Source: Pseudomonadota bacterium
GTDB lineage: Bacteria; Desulfobacterota; Desulfovibrionia; Desulfovibrionales; Desulfovibrionaceae
Assembly: GCA_023411815.1 (NCBI GenBank)
Contig: JAEYOJ010000047.1
Location: 1 to 45,149, forward strand
Direction: 5' to 3'
Length of the DNA stretch: 45,149 nt
Part shown: one piece after another, positions 23,623-33,286 of the stretch
Layout of the letters: each line of letters starts with the position of its first letter
How positions within the stretch are numbered: the stretch's first letter is position 1
Translations under genes and position numbers: made by a program
Notes under the pieces: generated by a model
The model's input: the letters and a program-made list of their open reading frames with translations, nothing else
The model's database searches: none
What the model was told of the DNA's origin: nothing

Positions 23623-24279
23623 CTACAGGGGAGCGTCGAGCGATCCGGCGTAGCCGGTCATCTCCATGTAGCCGCGGCCCATGACCGGGCGGCCGCGCAG
23701 CGTGCCTTCGACGCGCACGCTGCCTTCCCAATAGATTGCGCTGGTGGTCCTGCCGGCGCGCATGTCCTGTTCGGCCATGGCCGGACGGATGGTCAGGTCC
23801 AGGTCCAGGCCCGGAATATCCAGCCGCCAGCCCGAGGGATAGCGTGCGCCGCTGTGCGTGCTGGTCCAGTAGTCCAGCACGCTCAGGAGCATGTCGTCGT
23901 GGCCCAGGTGAATGGGCGAGGCGCCGGGCTGGACGAAGCTGCCGCTGGACGCCTGGCTGTCGGCCTCCAGGCTGTCGCGCAGGAAGAAGGCCATGAGTTC
24001 GGTCTGGTCGTCGAACTGCAGGCTCAGCCAATCCCAGCCCACCAGATCCGCTTCCAGCAGCTCCGAGGAATACTCATGGTCCATCCAGGCCAGTCCCGTT
24101 ACGTCCACACTTCTGCCGTTCATTTCGATGCTCCCTTCCGCCCTTGGCCGGGTGAAGGAGTAGTGGCGGCCCGCTTTTTCGGGGCGCCTGTCATTGTGAT
24201 GCAGCCGCCTGGGCCGAGGCGGCTTGTCGGGGATAAGGCGGGGATGCGGGGCGAGGCCGCCGGGAAGGCGGATCGGCAT
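23623..24279 (-). pseudogene. 5'-truncated carotenoid 1,2-hydratase-like (COG5621/AttH) remnant
   Basis: The frame encodes the C-terminal half of a COG5621 secreted hydrolase, related to carotenoid 1,2-hydratase CrtC and AttH. Recognisable blocks are AWMDHEYSSELLEADLVGWDW, then LSLQFDDQTELMAFFLRD, YPSGWRLDIP, SAIYWEGSVRVEGT and GRGYMEMTGYAG. Full-length proteins have about 350 residues with a signal peptide and an N-terminal lipocalin-like half containing an EWWYYTG-type motif; none of this is found in the 400 bases upstream in any minus-strand frame. Family similarity starts around KPP at about residue 20. No good ribosome site precedes it. It is most simply a decayed gene whose 5' half was deleted. 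A shorter expressed protein is possible. Confidence 0.65.
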
Positions 24280-24694
24280 GGCCCGGTGGTGCGGGCGCGG
24301 TCTTGCGCCACGCCGGACCTCCCGGATCCGCTGCTCCCGCTTTCATGTTCAGCAAATGCCATTCCATATCTTTCCGGCAGGTGCGGAGCAACGGCATTCA
24401 AGAGTCGGAGCGGACTGCAATCCATGAGTTGAACGGCTTCCGGCATTGCAGGCGTCGGAACATGCTGGACGTCTTATGCGGAAAATCAATAAATCCGGTG
24501 GAATGCATTGAAGGCGAGCATCCATTAATCATTCCAGCACTCGTGGCGATGCCGTCGTCGGCCGGACGCGGCTGGGCGCGGAGCGAGGACAACGACGGCC
24601 GGACAGGCCGGAAAGCGGGCGGCGGTCCCGGAGCAGGAGCCGGACAGTCCACGGAATAGGGAAAGGTCCACCCGAAGGAGACACGGGTTCGCCT
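24280..24694. other. Intergenic region upstream of truncated hydratase
   Basis: 415 bases with no supported gene. An AT-richer patch at 24460-24535 may hold a promoter or be the junction of the deletion that removed the 5' half of the hydratase gene. Frames through it show no recognisable protein. Confidence 0.45.
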
Positions 24695-26359
<1,665 letters not shown>

Positions 26360-26490
26360 CCACTCCTCATGCGTGGCAAAGGTCGCGGCGGATTCACCAC
26401 TATCGCCGCTTTTAACCCATTCGCGAGGGTCTGCCAACGAAAGGAGGGAAAAGGGGGGAAAGTTACAACCCCGGCATGAGACGGCCCGGC

Positions 26491-28164
26491 CTACGACAAA
26501 CCGGCGACAACCCGGTTGCGCCCAAGCTCCTTGGCCTTGTACATGGCCCGGTCGGCGGCCTGGCACAGCTCTTCGGCGCTATGGCCGCCCGAGGACAGGG
26601 CAATGCCGCAGCTGAAGGTCGCGCTGAACTCGCGCTCGCCCCCGTGGTGGCGGATGCGGGCGAAGCCCTTGCGGATGGAGTCCATGATGGCCACGGCCTC
26701 GCGTACGCCCTGCACGTCCATCAGGATGACCGCGAACTCCTCGCCGCCGTAGCGGCCGACGACGTCCGCCTTGCGCAGGCGCCGCTTGAGTGTCTTGGCC
26801 AGGGACTTGAGCACCAGGTCGCCGGTTAGGTGGCCGTAGGTGTCGTTCACGCTCTTGAAGCGGTCCAGGTCGATCATGGCCAGGGCCAGCGTGGTGCCCC
26901 GGCGCTGGGCGCGGGACAGCTCGGAGGCCAGGCGGAGCTTGAAGTTCGTGTGGTTCACGAGGCCGGTCAGGCTGTCGCGGTCCATGAGCCTGCGCATGTC
27001 CCGGGCGCGCGCGAGCCTCCCTTCCAGCGCCTTGGCCAGCATGACCGGGTCCATGTCCTTGGGCAGGATGTCGTCGCCGCCGCGGATCATGGCCGCCAAG
27101 CGCGTGGGCATGTCGCCGCAGGACGAAAGGAAGATGATGGGCAGGCCTATGTGCTCGTCCTTCTGGCGGATGACTTCGGCCAGCTCCAGGCCGCTGCACT
27201 CGGGCATGTACAGGTCCATGAGCACCAGGTCGGGCCGGAACTCGGTCATGCGCTCCAGGGCCTGCAGGGGGTTGCCCACGATGAGCGTCTGCCATTCGCG
27301 CCCGAGCAGAGCCCGGGCCGTGCGCTGAGCGGCCTCCTGGTCGTCGTCCACCACCAGGATGCGGTAGGGCTCGCGACCGGGTCCGGCGATGAGCGCATCC
27401 AGCTTGTCCACCAGCGCGGCCGGGTTGACGGGCTTGGTCAGGAAGGCCGACGCTCCGCAGCGCACGGCCTGCAGCCTGAGCAGGAGGTCGTCGCGGTCGG
27501 AGACCACCAGCACCGGCACGCAGCTCTCCACCAGGCTGGTCTCGCCGACGACGCAGATGAGTTCGTGCGCGCGGCCCTCGCGCACCGGGCTGTCCAGGAT
27601 GACGGCCGCGGGCAGGACTTCCATGACCATGTCCTGCAGGGACAGCATGTCCGGGAAGATGCGCAGGGTGTAGCCGAAGCCTTCGAGTTGGCCGGCCAGC
27701 TCCCTGGCCGCCGCGGGTTCCGAGTCGTAGACGTAGATGTCGCTCGTGCGGGCCAGAGGGCAGGATTCGCCCGTCAGGACCGGATGCGGCACGCATGGCT
27801 CCCCGGCGCGCAGCAGGCCGATCTCGCGGGACAGCTCCTCCAGCCGGGCGCCGATCATTCCGGCGGCTTCGGCGGATGGGGCCCGGGCGGGGAACAGGCA
27901 TGGCGCCAGGATGTCCGCTGCGCCGAGGGCCAGGGTCGCGGCGTTCTCGCGGCCCGTGAGCGCCGCCAAGCCGGCCAGCAGGCGCAAGCGGCCCTGGATG
28001 TCGAGCAGGAGCCGTGCGTCCGGCCGCTCCCGGTGGGCATCCCACACGTTGCGGAGCTCGCCCAGCTTGCCGCGCAGATCGGCGGCGTAGCGCTTCTGAC
28101 GCTTCTCGCGCTCCATCTCGCGCCTGAACGAGATGTCCGACTGGCTTGGGAATTGCGCCGTCAT
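26491..28164 (-). CDS. Diguanylate cyclase with two receiver domains, tandem paralogue
   Basis: A 557-residue protein with the same order: a helical N-terminal region, a degenerate receiver, a full receiver (ILVVDDD, LVLMDLYMP), and a GGDEF domain with GGEEF near 473 and I-site RKAD. Blocks such as FAMIDLDHFKNVNDTYGHL (downstream gene) and LAMIDLDRFKSVNDTYGHL (this gene) show recent common ancestry. The second receiver's active-site Lys region reads LPKDMDP. The two genes are 131 bases apart on one strand and may be co-transcribed. ATG 28164 has GAGGG upstream; an internal ATG 16 codons in is an alternative. Confidence 0.94.
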   Translation of the reverse strand: MTAQFPSQSDISFRREMEREKRQKRYAADLRGKLGELRNVWDAHRERPDARLLLDIQGRLRLLAGLAALTGRENAATLALGAADILAPCLFPARAPSAEAAGMIGARLEELSREIGLLRAGEPCVPHPVLTGESCPLARTSDIYVYDSEPAAARELAGQLEGFGYTLRIFPDMLSLQDMVMEVLPAAVILDSPVREGRAHELICVVGETSLVESCVPVLVVSDRDDLLLRLQAVRCGASAFLTKPVNPAALVDKLDALIAGPGREPYRILVVDDDQEAAQRTARALLGREWQTLIVGNPLQALERMTEFRPDLVLMDLYMPECSGLELAEVIRQKDEHIGLPIIFLSSCGDMPTRLAAMIRGGDDILPKDMDPVMLAKALEGRLARARDMRRLMDRDSLTGLVNHTNFKLRLASELSRAQRRGTTLALAMIDLDRFKSVNDTYGHLTGDLVLKSLAKTLKRRLRKADVVGRYGGEEFAVILMDVQGVREAVAIMDSIRKGFARIRHHGGEREFSATFSCGIALSSGGHSAEELCQAADRAMYKAKELGRNRVVAGLS

Positions 28165-28313
28165 GGGGTACCCTCGGTTGGGGGGGCTGGCCGCCGGCGG
28201 GACCCGGCTTCCGGCAAACCGGGCCTAGGTGCCCGGTCATGGTTACAACTCGACCATACCCTGGTTTTACCAGGGAGGCAAAGGAGTTGCGCGCCGATGG
28301 CGCAGGTGCGCGA

Positions 28314-28526
28314 TCAGCGGAGGCTCGGGATGGGATCGCCGGAAGGCGCCAGGTATGGGGGCGGGCTCCCGCCGCTGTCCTGGCGGTAGGCCAGCCTCCG
28401 GCACCGTTGATAACCCTCGGAGGTCAGGCAGTAGCTGTCCACGACCATGCGCAGCAGGTCGCAAGGTTCCGCACCGAACAGGCGATAGAAGGCGCAATGA
28501 CTCTTGAAGGGGCATTCCGAGAACAT
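28314..28526 (-). CDS. Small Cys-containing conserved-type protein
   Basis: A 70-residue protein, MFSECPFKSHCAFYRLFG..., with a later SYCLTSEGYQRCRRLAYRQ segment. The pattern C-x5-C-x3-Y, then YC-x7-C-R, resembles short Cys motifs found in many anaerobe proteins and sensor ends (like YC...FERCARY). It may bind a metal or cluster. ATG 28526 has AGGA at 7 bases; a start at 28556 would add ten residues. It is divergent from the PFK-2/FBPase-2 gene, with a 12-bp palindrome between them. No function is assigned. Confidence 0.6.
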   Translation of the reverse strand: MFSECPFKSHCAFYRLFGAEPCDLLRMVVDSYCLTSEGYQRCRRLAYRQDSGGSPPPYLAPSGDPIPSLR

Positions 28527-28566
28527 GCGTGGTCCTTTGTCGGCCTCGTGGAACAAACGCAGCGAT

Positions 28567-28578
28567 ACGTATATACGT
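28567..28578. promoter_or_regulatory. Perfect palindrome ACGTATATACGT
   Basis: A 12-bp perfect palindrome in the 136-base divergent gap between the small Cys protein gene and the PFK-2/FBPase-2 gene. Its AT core stands out in GC-rich DNA. It may be an operator or part of a promoter; the binding protein is unknown. Confidence 0.35.
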
Positions 28579-28662
28579 TTCCTCGTTCATGGCAAGAGGT
28601 CAGCCTGTAACGCATCGCAGGTCCGCCGTCGGTCGGATGTCGGACAACGTGTGGGAGAAAAC

Positions 28663-29880
28663 ATGAGCGTCGAGATGGACAAGCTGTACATCATCATGGT
28701 CGGGCTGCCGGCCATGGGCAAATCCACGGTGGCCTCCAAGCTCAAGGAGAATTTCCTGAGCGAGGGCGTGGCCGTGGAAATCTTCAACAACGGCGACCTG
28801 CGCCGCGCTATGCTCAAGGAGAACACCTCCAGGCCCGACTTCTACGACCCGGACAACCGGGAAGGCGCGTCCAAGCGCGAGCACATAGCGCTCATCAACA
28901 TCGCCAGGGCCAAGGACTACCTGGCCGGACACGGGCAGGTGGCCATCCTGGACGCCACCAACGTGAGCCGCAAGCGGCGGAGGACCATCGAGGCCATCCT
29001 GAAGGACCATCCGCTGCTGTTCATCGAGTGCGTCAACGACGACCCGGAGATGCTCTCGGCGAGCATCACGCGCAAGACCAGGCTGTCGGAGTTCGCCCAC
29101 CTCTCGCCGGTCGAGGCCTACAAGAGCTTCGAGAAACGCATCGCCTACTACAGGCATATCCATACGCCGCTGGGCGAGGAGGAGAACTACTTCGTCCTGG
29201 ACAGCCTGAACAACCGCATCCTGCGCGAGAGGGTCTGCGGCCGCATGCCCTTTTTCGTCAAGGTGCGCGACCTGCTCGTGTCCGACTGGGTCAAGAGCCT
29301 CTTCCTGCTGCGCCACGGCGAGACGTACTACAACCTGGAGAACCGCATCGGCGGCGATTCGAAGCTGACGGAGAAAGGAATGGCCCAGGCCAGGTCCCTG
29401 GCCAGCCATTTCCGCACCCTGCATCTGCCTTACGTGTTCACGAGCTCCAAGCGCCGGACCCTGGACACGGCCCGGCCTATCGCCAACATGCAGGACCGCT
29501 GCCAGATCATCACCTTGCCGGAGTTCGACGAAATCGACGCGGGCCGCTGCGAGGGCATGCGCTACGAGGAGATCCGCGAGAAAATGCCGGAGGTGTCCAA
29601 GGCAAGGGCCGCGGACAAGTACAACTACGTTTACCCGTCGGGCGAGGGCTACGTCACGCTCAAGGAGCGCGTGGACCGCGGCATCAAGAAGGCCCTGTAC
29701 CTGTCGGGCAACTCGGACAACATCATGATCGTGGGCCACCAGGCCGTGAACCGCATGATCCTGTCGCACTTCCTCTTCCGCCGCACAGAGGACGTGCCCT
29801 ACATCTACATCCCCCAGGACAGGTACTTCCACATCATCTCGACGCAGAACAAGAAGCTCTTCGAGCTGAGGAAGTACTGA
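28663..29880 (+). CDS. 6-phosphofructo-2-kinase/fructose-2,6-bisphosphatase homologue
   Basis: A 405-residue two-domain protein with the eukaryotic PFKFB architecture. The kinase half (about 5-205) has the P-loop GLPAMGKST (14-22), the FNNGDLRRA, YDPDN and DATNVSRKRR (97-106) blocks that match PFK-2. The phosphatase half (about 212-405) has catalytic LLRHGET (215-221), with H218 as the phosphohistidine, then NRIGGDSKLTEKG, DEIDAGRCEGMRYEEI and the second histidine H359 in VGHQAVNRM. It would make and break fructose 2,6-bisphosphate. ATG 28663 follows GGGAGA. The gene stands alone, convergent with a small membrane protein. A phosphofructokinase at 1609 is a possible target. Related proteins are known in some bacteria but their activity there is poorly established. 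Confidence 0.9.
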   Translation: MSVEMDKLYIIMVGLPAMGKSTVASKLKENFLSEGVAVEIFNNGDLRRAMLKENTSRPDFYDPDNREGASKREHIALINIARAKDYLAGHGQVAILDATNVSRKRRRTIEAILKDHPLLFIECVNDDPEMLSASITRKTRLSEFAHLSPVEAYKSFEKRIAYYRHIHTPLGEEENYFVLDSLNNRILRERVCGRMPFFVKVRDLLVSDWVKSLFLLRHGETYYNLENRIGGDSKLTEKGMAQARSLASHFRTLHLPYVFTSSKRRTLDTARPIANMQDRCQIITLPEFDEIDAGRCEGMRYEEIREKMPEVSKARAADKYNYVYPSGEGYVTLKERVDRGIKKALYLSGNSDNIMIVGHQAVNRMILSHFLFRRTEDVPYIYIPQDRYFHIISTQNKKLFELRKY

Positions 29881-29902
29881 CCCGGTCGGCCTTGCGCGGC
29901 CT

Positions 29903-30136
29903 TCAGCCCCCGCGCCGCTCCAGCGGCCCGCCGCACTGCTCGCAGTGCTGGCCCAGGGGATAGACCAGCAGGAGCACCGCCAGCACCGGCCAGATGAAGA
30001 TGAGCGGCCAGAAGAAGAACGAGAACAGGATGAGCACGCCGGTCAGGGTCCACAGGACGATTCCCGCCGGGCCGAGGCGCGCCCTCGCGTTCGTGCCGCA
30101 GACCCTGCAGTGATGCTCTCGTCGGATGAGCGCCAT
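29903..30136 (-). CDS. Small membrane protein with split zinc ribbon
   Basis: A 77-residue protein. A CRVCG knuckle at 10-14 and a CEQCGG knuckle at 65-70 flank two hydrophobic stretches (about 25-60, LWTLTGVLILFSFFFWPLI and VLAVLLLVYPLG). Both cysteine pairs would sit on the same membrane face and could jointly bind zinc, LITAF-like in layout only. It has a very strong Shine-Dalgarno, AAGGAGGT, 3 bases from ATG 30136. No function is known. Confidence 0.8.
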   Translation of the reverse strand: MALIRREHHCRVCGTNARARLGPAGIVLWTLTGVLILFSFFFWPLIFIWPVLAVLLLVYPLGQHCEQCGGPLERRGG

Positions 30137-30357
30137 GAGACCTCCTTGCTCCTTGGCCCCGGCTCATGCCGGTGGTCCTCCGAGCTTACCCGAGGGCTGC
30201 GGCCCTTGCAGCTATGCGGGACCGGCGCGTCTCTAACGAGCGTGTGGCGCGTTTGAACCGGGAGACTGTCTGCCGGGGCGGCTCGCTTCTCCCCCTGAAG
30301 CGGTGCGCGCTCGGATATCGCTGGTCCGGGGTCGCGTCGGCCCTGGTAGGTGTGGGT

Positions 30358-30384
30358 CCGGGAGAGGGCAAAGCCCTCTCCCGG
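30358..30384. terminator. Perfect 12-bp GC hairpin downstream of methyltransferase gene
   Basis: CCGGGAGAGGGC (30358-30369), loop AAA, GCCCTCTCCCGG (30373-30384). It lies 10 bases past the methyltransferase stop. No T-run follows on the minus strand. It is closely related to the hairpin at 33243-33269. Confidence 0.6.
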
Positions 30385-30393
30385 CTCTTCGTC

Positions 30394-31380
30394 TTACCAG
30401 CGCCGCGAGAGCAGCCGCCTGGAAGTCAGCGGGACATGCTGCACGAGATCCTCGCCCAGGCGGTTGAGCGGCACGATGTGGCCGTCGATGACCACGGCCC
30501 GCGGGTAGAAGCTGAGGCCCCGGTAGGCCCTGGGGATCTGGAAGCCGTTCTTGCGCGACAGGATGGCCGAGACCTTGCGGCAGGGAGCGTAGATGACGAG
30601 CGCTTCGGGAAAGAAGCCGGCGTGCATGATGCTGTTGCCGTAGACGGAGAGCAGCGCCTGGTTGATGAGCGTGAAATCCTCGCGGCCCAAGCGCTCGTGC
30701 ATGGCCGCCACGGTCTCGTTGCTCACGAAGGTCGGCGTCTTGGGCATGACCCCGTAGACCTCGCGTTCCCTGGCATTGCCCAGGGCCACCTCGCCCACGC
30801 CTAGGTCGCGGAAGATCTGGGCGGTCCTTGCGCCCACCTTCTCATCCACTTCGATGCCAACGGCGCGGATGGTCCGGTAGCCGTTGCGCCAGGCCTGGAC
30901 CACTTCGGCCAGCAGCAGGATGCCCGAGCCGGTGCCGATGTCCAGCCCCCTATACTCGCTGCCGCCGGCCAGGGGCGTGGCCGCGATGGAGCGGAAGATG
31001 TGCGCGGTCTTGGGCACGTCGGCCAGCATGCGCAGGGCGAAGCTCCACTCGCGCAGCCTGGCCATGACCTCGCCGCCTGCCTGCGCTCCTTCATCCCGGT
31101 GCCGGGAGAACAACTCGAACAGGCCGGTGATCTCGCCCAGGTCCAGGGCGTGCTTGTGCGACCCGGGATGCACGTAGGCATGGAAAAATTTGACCACCAG
31201 GTTGAGCACGGTGGAGTCGCTCACGGCGACATTAGGGTCGCACAGGAGCGCGATGTCGCGCATGAGCGGCGTGCGCCGGTATATCTCCGGCCGCAGGATG
31301 TCCCGTGACGGCAAAGGTTGCCGCAGCAGGTCCAGGGCCGCGGAGCGATAGTACAGATCCGGCGCCGGAGGAGGAACCAT
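30394..31380 (-). CDS. SAM-dependent methyltransferase-like protein
   Basis: A 328-residue protein with a Rossmann methyltransferase core. Motif I YRGLDIGTGSGILLLAEVV lies near residue 144 and the acidic end of strand 2 is AVGIEVDEKV. The N-terminal 140 residues are helical and not recognised. The region after the core keeps a basic, hydrophobic C-terminus (LTSRRLLSRRW). The usual NPP[YFW] catalytic motif of N-methyltransferases is not obvious, so the substrate class is unknown. AAGGAG precedes ATG 31380. It ends just before a strong hairpin. Confidence 0.75.
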   Translation of the reverse strand: MVPPPAPDLYYRSAALDLLRQPLPSRDILRPEIYRRTPLMRDIALLCDPNVAVSDSTVLNLVVKFFHAYVHPGSHKHALDLGEITGLFELFSRHRDEGAQAGGEVMARLREWSFALRMLADVPKTAHIFRSIAATPLAGGSEYRGLDIGTGSGILLLAEVVQAWRNGYRTIRAVGIEVDEKVGARTAQIFRDLGVGEVALGNAREREVYGVMPKTPTFVSNETVAAMHERLGREDFTLINQALLSVYGNSIMHAGFFPEALVIYAPCRKVSAILSRKNGFQIPRAYRGLSFYPRAVVIDGHIVPLNRLGEDLVQHVPLTSRRLLSRRW

Positions 31381-31499
31381 GCCCGAGCACTCCTTCTGGT
31401 GATGCGTTGTCGCCTGACGGTTTCAGGTGGGAAAACTATTCCCCTGGCGGGGATAAACGCAAGAAGGGTGCCTGACGGCTGGACGCCTTGGGTCGGGTG

Positions 31500-31651
31500 C
31501 TATGTCGCCTTTTCCAGCCTCCTTACCCTCTCCAGCACCGGCGGGTGGCTGTAGTGCAGGAACACGTGCAGCGGGTGCGGCGTCAGGTTGTCCAGGTTGT
31601 TCACGCTGAGTTTCTTGAGGGGGGGACCATGGCCTTGGGCAGCTTCTACAC
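31500..31651 (-). pseudogene. Fragment of M48 protease 3' end
   Basis: The minus strand encodes LKKLSVNNLDNLTPHPLHV and then FLHYSHPPVLERVRRL followed by EKAT and a stop. This closely matches the C-terminus of the complete M48 protease at 33287-34546 (LKKLSVDNLSNLTPHPLHV). Similarity ends abruptly near 31640, where AT-rich DNA begins, and one base is missing in the GGGGGGG run near 31620 compared with the intact gene. It is a non-functional duplicate tail. Confidence 0.85.
31515..31640. repeat. Direct repeat, left copy (M48 tail)
   Basis: This 126-base stretch aligns with 33326-33452 at roughly 90 percent identity by eye, in the same orientation. The differences are scattered, so the copies are not freshly duplicated. 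Together they bracket the beta-helix gene. Confidence 0.88.
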
Positions 31652-31694
31652 CTCGACTGCAGAATCTTATCCGCGGACCATGAATTTGACTGTC

Positions 31695-31724
31695 TTGCTT
31701 TTGTAAAACATATAAACATATAAA
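31695..31724 (+). promoter_or_regulatory. Promoter of the beta-helix protein gene
   Basis: TTGCTT (31695-31700) and TATAAA (31719-31724), 18 bases apart, in an AT-rich leader; an alternative is TTGACT (31686-31691) with TATAAA (31711-31716) at 19 bases. The repeat ACATATAAACATATAA creates two possible -10 boxes. It lies about 85 bases before the start codon. Confidence 0.5.
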
Positions 31725-31810
31725 TACAGGCAGTAATAATCGTATATGCATTCAGTGCCTCTTTTTATAAAATAGCATAACTCCACTATCTTTCAGGGGG
31801 GGTGGCTGCT

Positions 31811-33199
31811 ATGCGCAAAGGTTGTCAGGCTTGCCTGGGGATTCAACTCGCGGGGTTTGTCTCTTTCTTAACGATAAGCCTATTGACTTCATGTTCCGCA
31901 ATGGCGGCAACGTGGTATGTGAGCACGATAAACAATGGAGTATTAAGCGGAGATTCCTGGAGCAGTTCGTTCATATCCATTCAGGATGCCGTGGATGCAG
32001 CTCAAGATGGAGACTTTATATGGATACGGTCTGGAATTTATCAGATCGAACTGCCAATCCGGGTAGATAAGGCAGTCGTTATCATTGGTGGCTTTTCAGG
32101 CATTGAGAGTCACCCGAATGAAAGATCTTCCGGCACATATTCCACCGTGGATGCGGGTGGCGAAGGTGCCGGCATGGAGATAACGGCGGATGTCAGGCTT
32201 GAAGGTCTCATCATCCAAAACGCGAATACAGAAGTCCTCGATCTTAGTTGGGATGACCACATAGCAAAGTATTTGCCGGCAGCAGGCATTTACGCGGAAA
32301 ACTGTTCGCTCACGATTCATGACTGCATCATTCAGGACTGCATTGGTAATCAAGACGGAAGCGGTTCCATCCGAGCCAGTAATTGCGTCCTGGATATGAA
32401 TGATTGTCGGATATTAAGATGCCGCGGGGGCGGGATGTGGGGGAAGGCGCTGGGGCTCTATCTAGAAAGTTGCACGGGCGACGTGAAGAATCTTTTGGTT
32501 GATGATTGCTTCGGAGGTGCGCTCGCCGAACAGGGCTCAGTGGCGTTCAATCGTTGTACATTCAATAAAATCAAGGGAACGCGCGTTTATGGACCGCTAT
32601 TTACTTTCGACGGCGACCACAAAGTAAGCGAGTCCAAATTCATCAGCCTATATGAAGGCTTCTGCGAGTTCAGAGGATCGACCATTGAACGCTCGACTTT
32701 CGATGCCACTGCGTCTGTGCGGGCGGAAAGATCTTCCTTTTACAATTGCGTTTTCACCGGATCTTCGCTGAGCCTCAACAATTCAAGGCTGGTGAACTGC
32801 ACGCACATCCTGGGGTTTGCCCCAGAAGCGGCTTATTCGTTCTCTGCTGCCGGGAGTTCAACGATTGCAAACAGCATAATCTGGCCCGCTGATCCACAGA
32901 CAGGAGCAAGATTGTTGATCGATTCCAGTACAGTTACGTACTCTTTGATATACGGCGGGTTCGAGGGTGAAGGCAACCTGGATGCAGACCCGCTGTTCGT
33001 TGATTCAGCCAGCTCCAATTACAGACTGCGGCGAGAGTCGCCTTGCATAGACGCTGGAACGAGAGGGATCAGCGATCTCCCCAGGACAGACATGAATGGA
33101 ATTCGTAGAGTCATTGGACCGGCCCCTGATATGGGCGCATACGAGCATTCCAAGCTTCCTTTCGGCTCATTGTGCACGATTGTTCTTCCCGGGGCATGA
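31811..33199 (+). CDS. Secreted right-handed parallel beta-helix protein
   Basis: A 462-residue exported protein. The N-terminal signal (basic MRKG, then LAGFVSFLTISLLTSCSAMA) is followed by the family's mature start ATWYVS. Both a lipobox (LTSC) and a signal peptidase I site (AMA/A) are possible. The body has SWSSSFISIQDAVDAAQDGDFIWIRSGIY and repeated short strands with Cys/Asn (NCSLTIHDCIIQDC, RASNCVLDMNDCRILRC), typical of pectate-lyase-like beta-helices. The end has LDADPLFVD, SPCIDAGTRG and APDMGAYE, the choice-of-anchor-Q type ending. Likely surface or extracellular, binding or cutting polysaccharide, but no catalytic residues could be assigned. ATG 31811 follows AGGGGGGGG. The DNA is clearly AT-richer than neighbours and the gene sits between direct repeats, signs of transfer. 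Confidence 0.85.
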   Translation: MRKGCQACLGIQLAGFVSFLTISLLTSCSAMAATWYVSTINNGVLSGDSWSSSFISIQDAVDAAQDGDFIWIRSGIYQIELPIRVDKAVVIIGGFSGIESHPNERSSGTYSTVDAGGEGAGMEITADVRLEGLIIQNANTEVLDLSWDDHIAKYLPAAGIYAENCSLTIHDCIIQDCIGNQDGSGSIRASNCVLDMNDCRILRCRGGGMWGKALGLYLESCTGDVKNLLVDDCFGGALAEQGSVAFNRCTFNKIKGTRVYGPLFTFDGDHKVSESKFISLYEGFCEFRGSTIERSTFDATASVRAERSSFYNCVFTGSSLSLNNSRLVNCTHILGFAPEAAYSFSAAGSSTIANSIIWPADPQTGARLLIDSSTVTYSLIYGGFEGEGNLDADPLFVDSASSNYRLRRESPCIDAGTRGISDLPRTDMNGIRRVIGPAPDMGAYEHSKLPFGSLCTIVLPGA

Positions 33200-33242
33200 T
33201 TTCTGGAATTGATGACGCGAGCTCCGGCATGAGGCTTCCAGA

Positions 33243-33269
33243 CCGGGAGGGGGTGACACCCTCTCCCGG
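33243..33269. terminator. Hairpin between convergent beta-helix and M48 genes
   Basis: CCGGGAGGGGGT (33243-33254), loop GAC, ACCCTCTCCCGG (33258-33269): a 12-bp stem with one mismatch. It lies between two convergent stops. It shares stem sequence with 30358-30384, so it belongs to the same repeat family. Confidence 0.6.
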
Positions 33270-33286
33270 TTCGAACGCAAGCTGGT

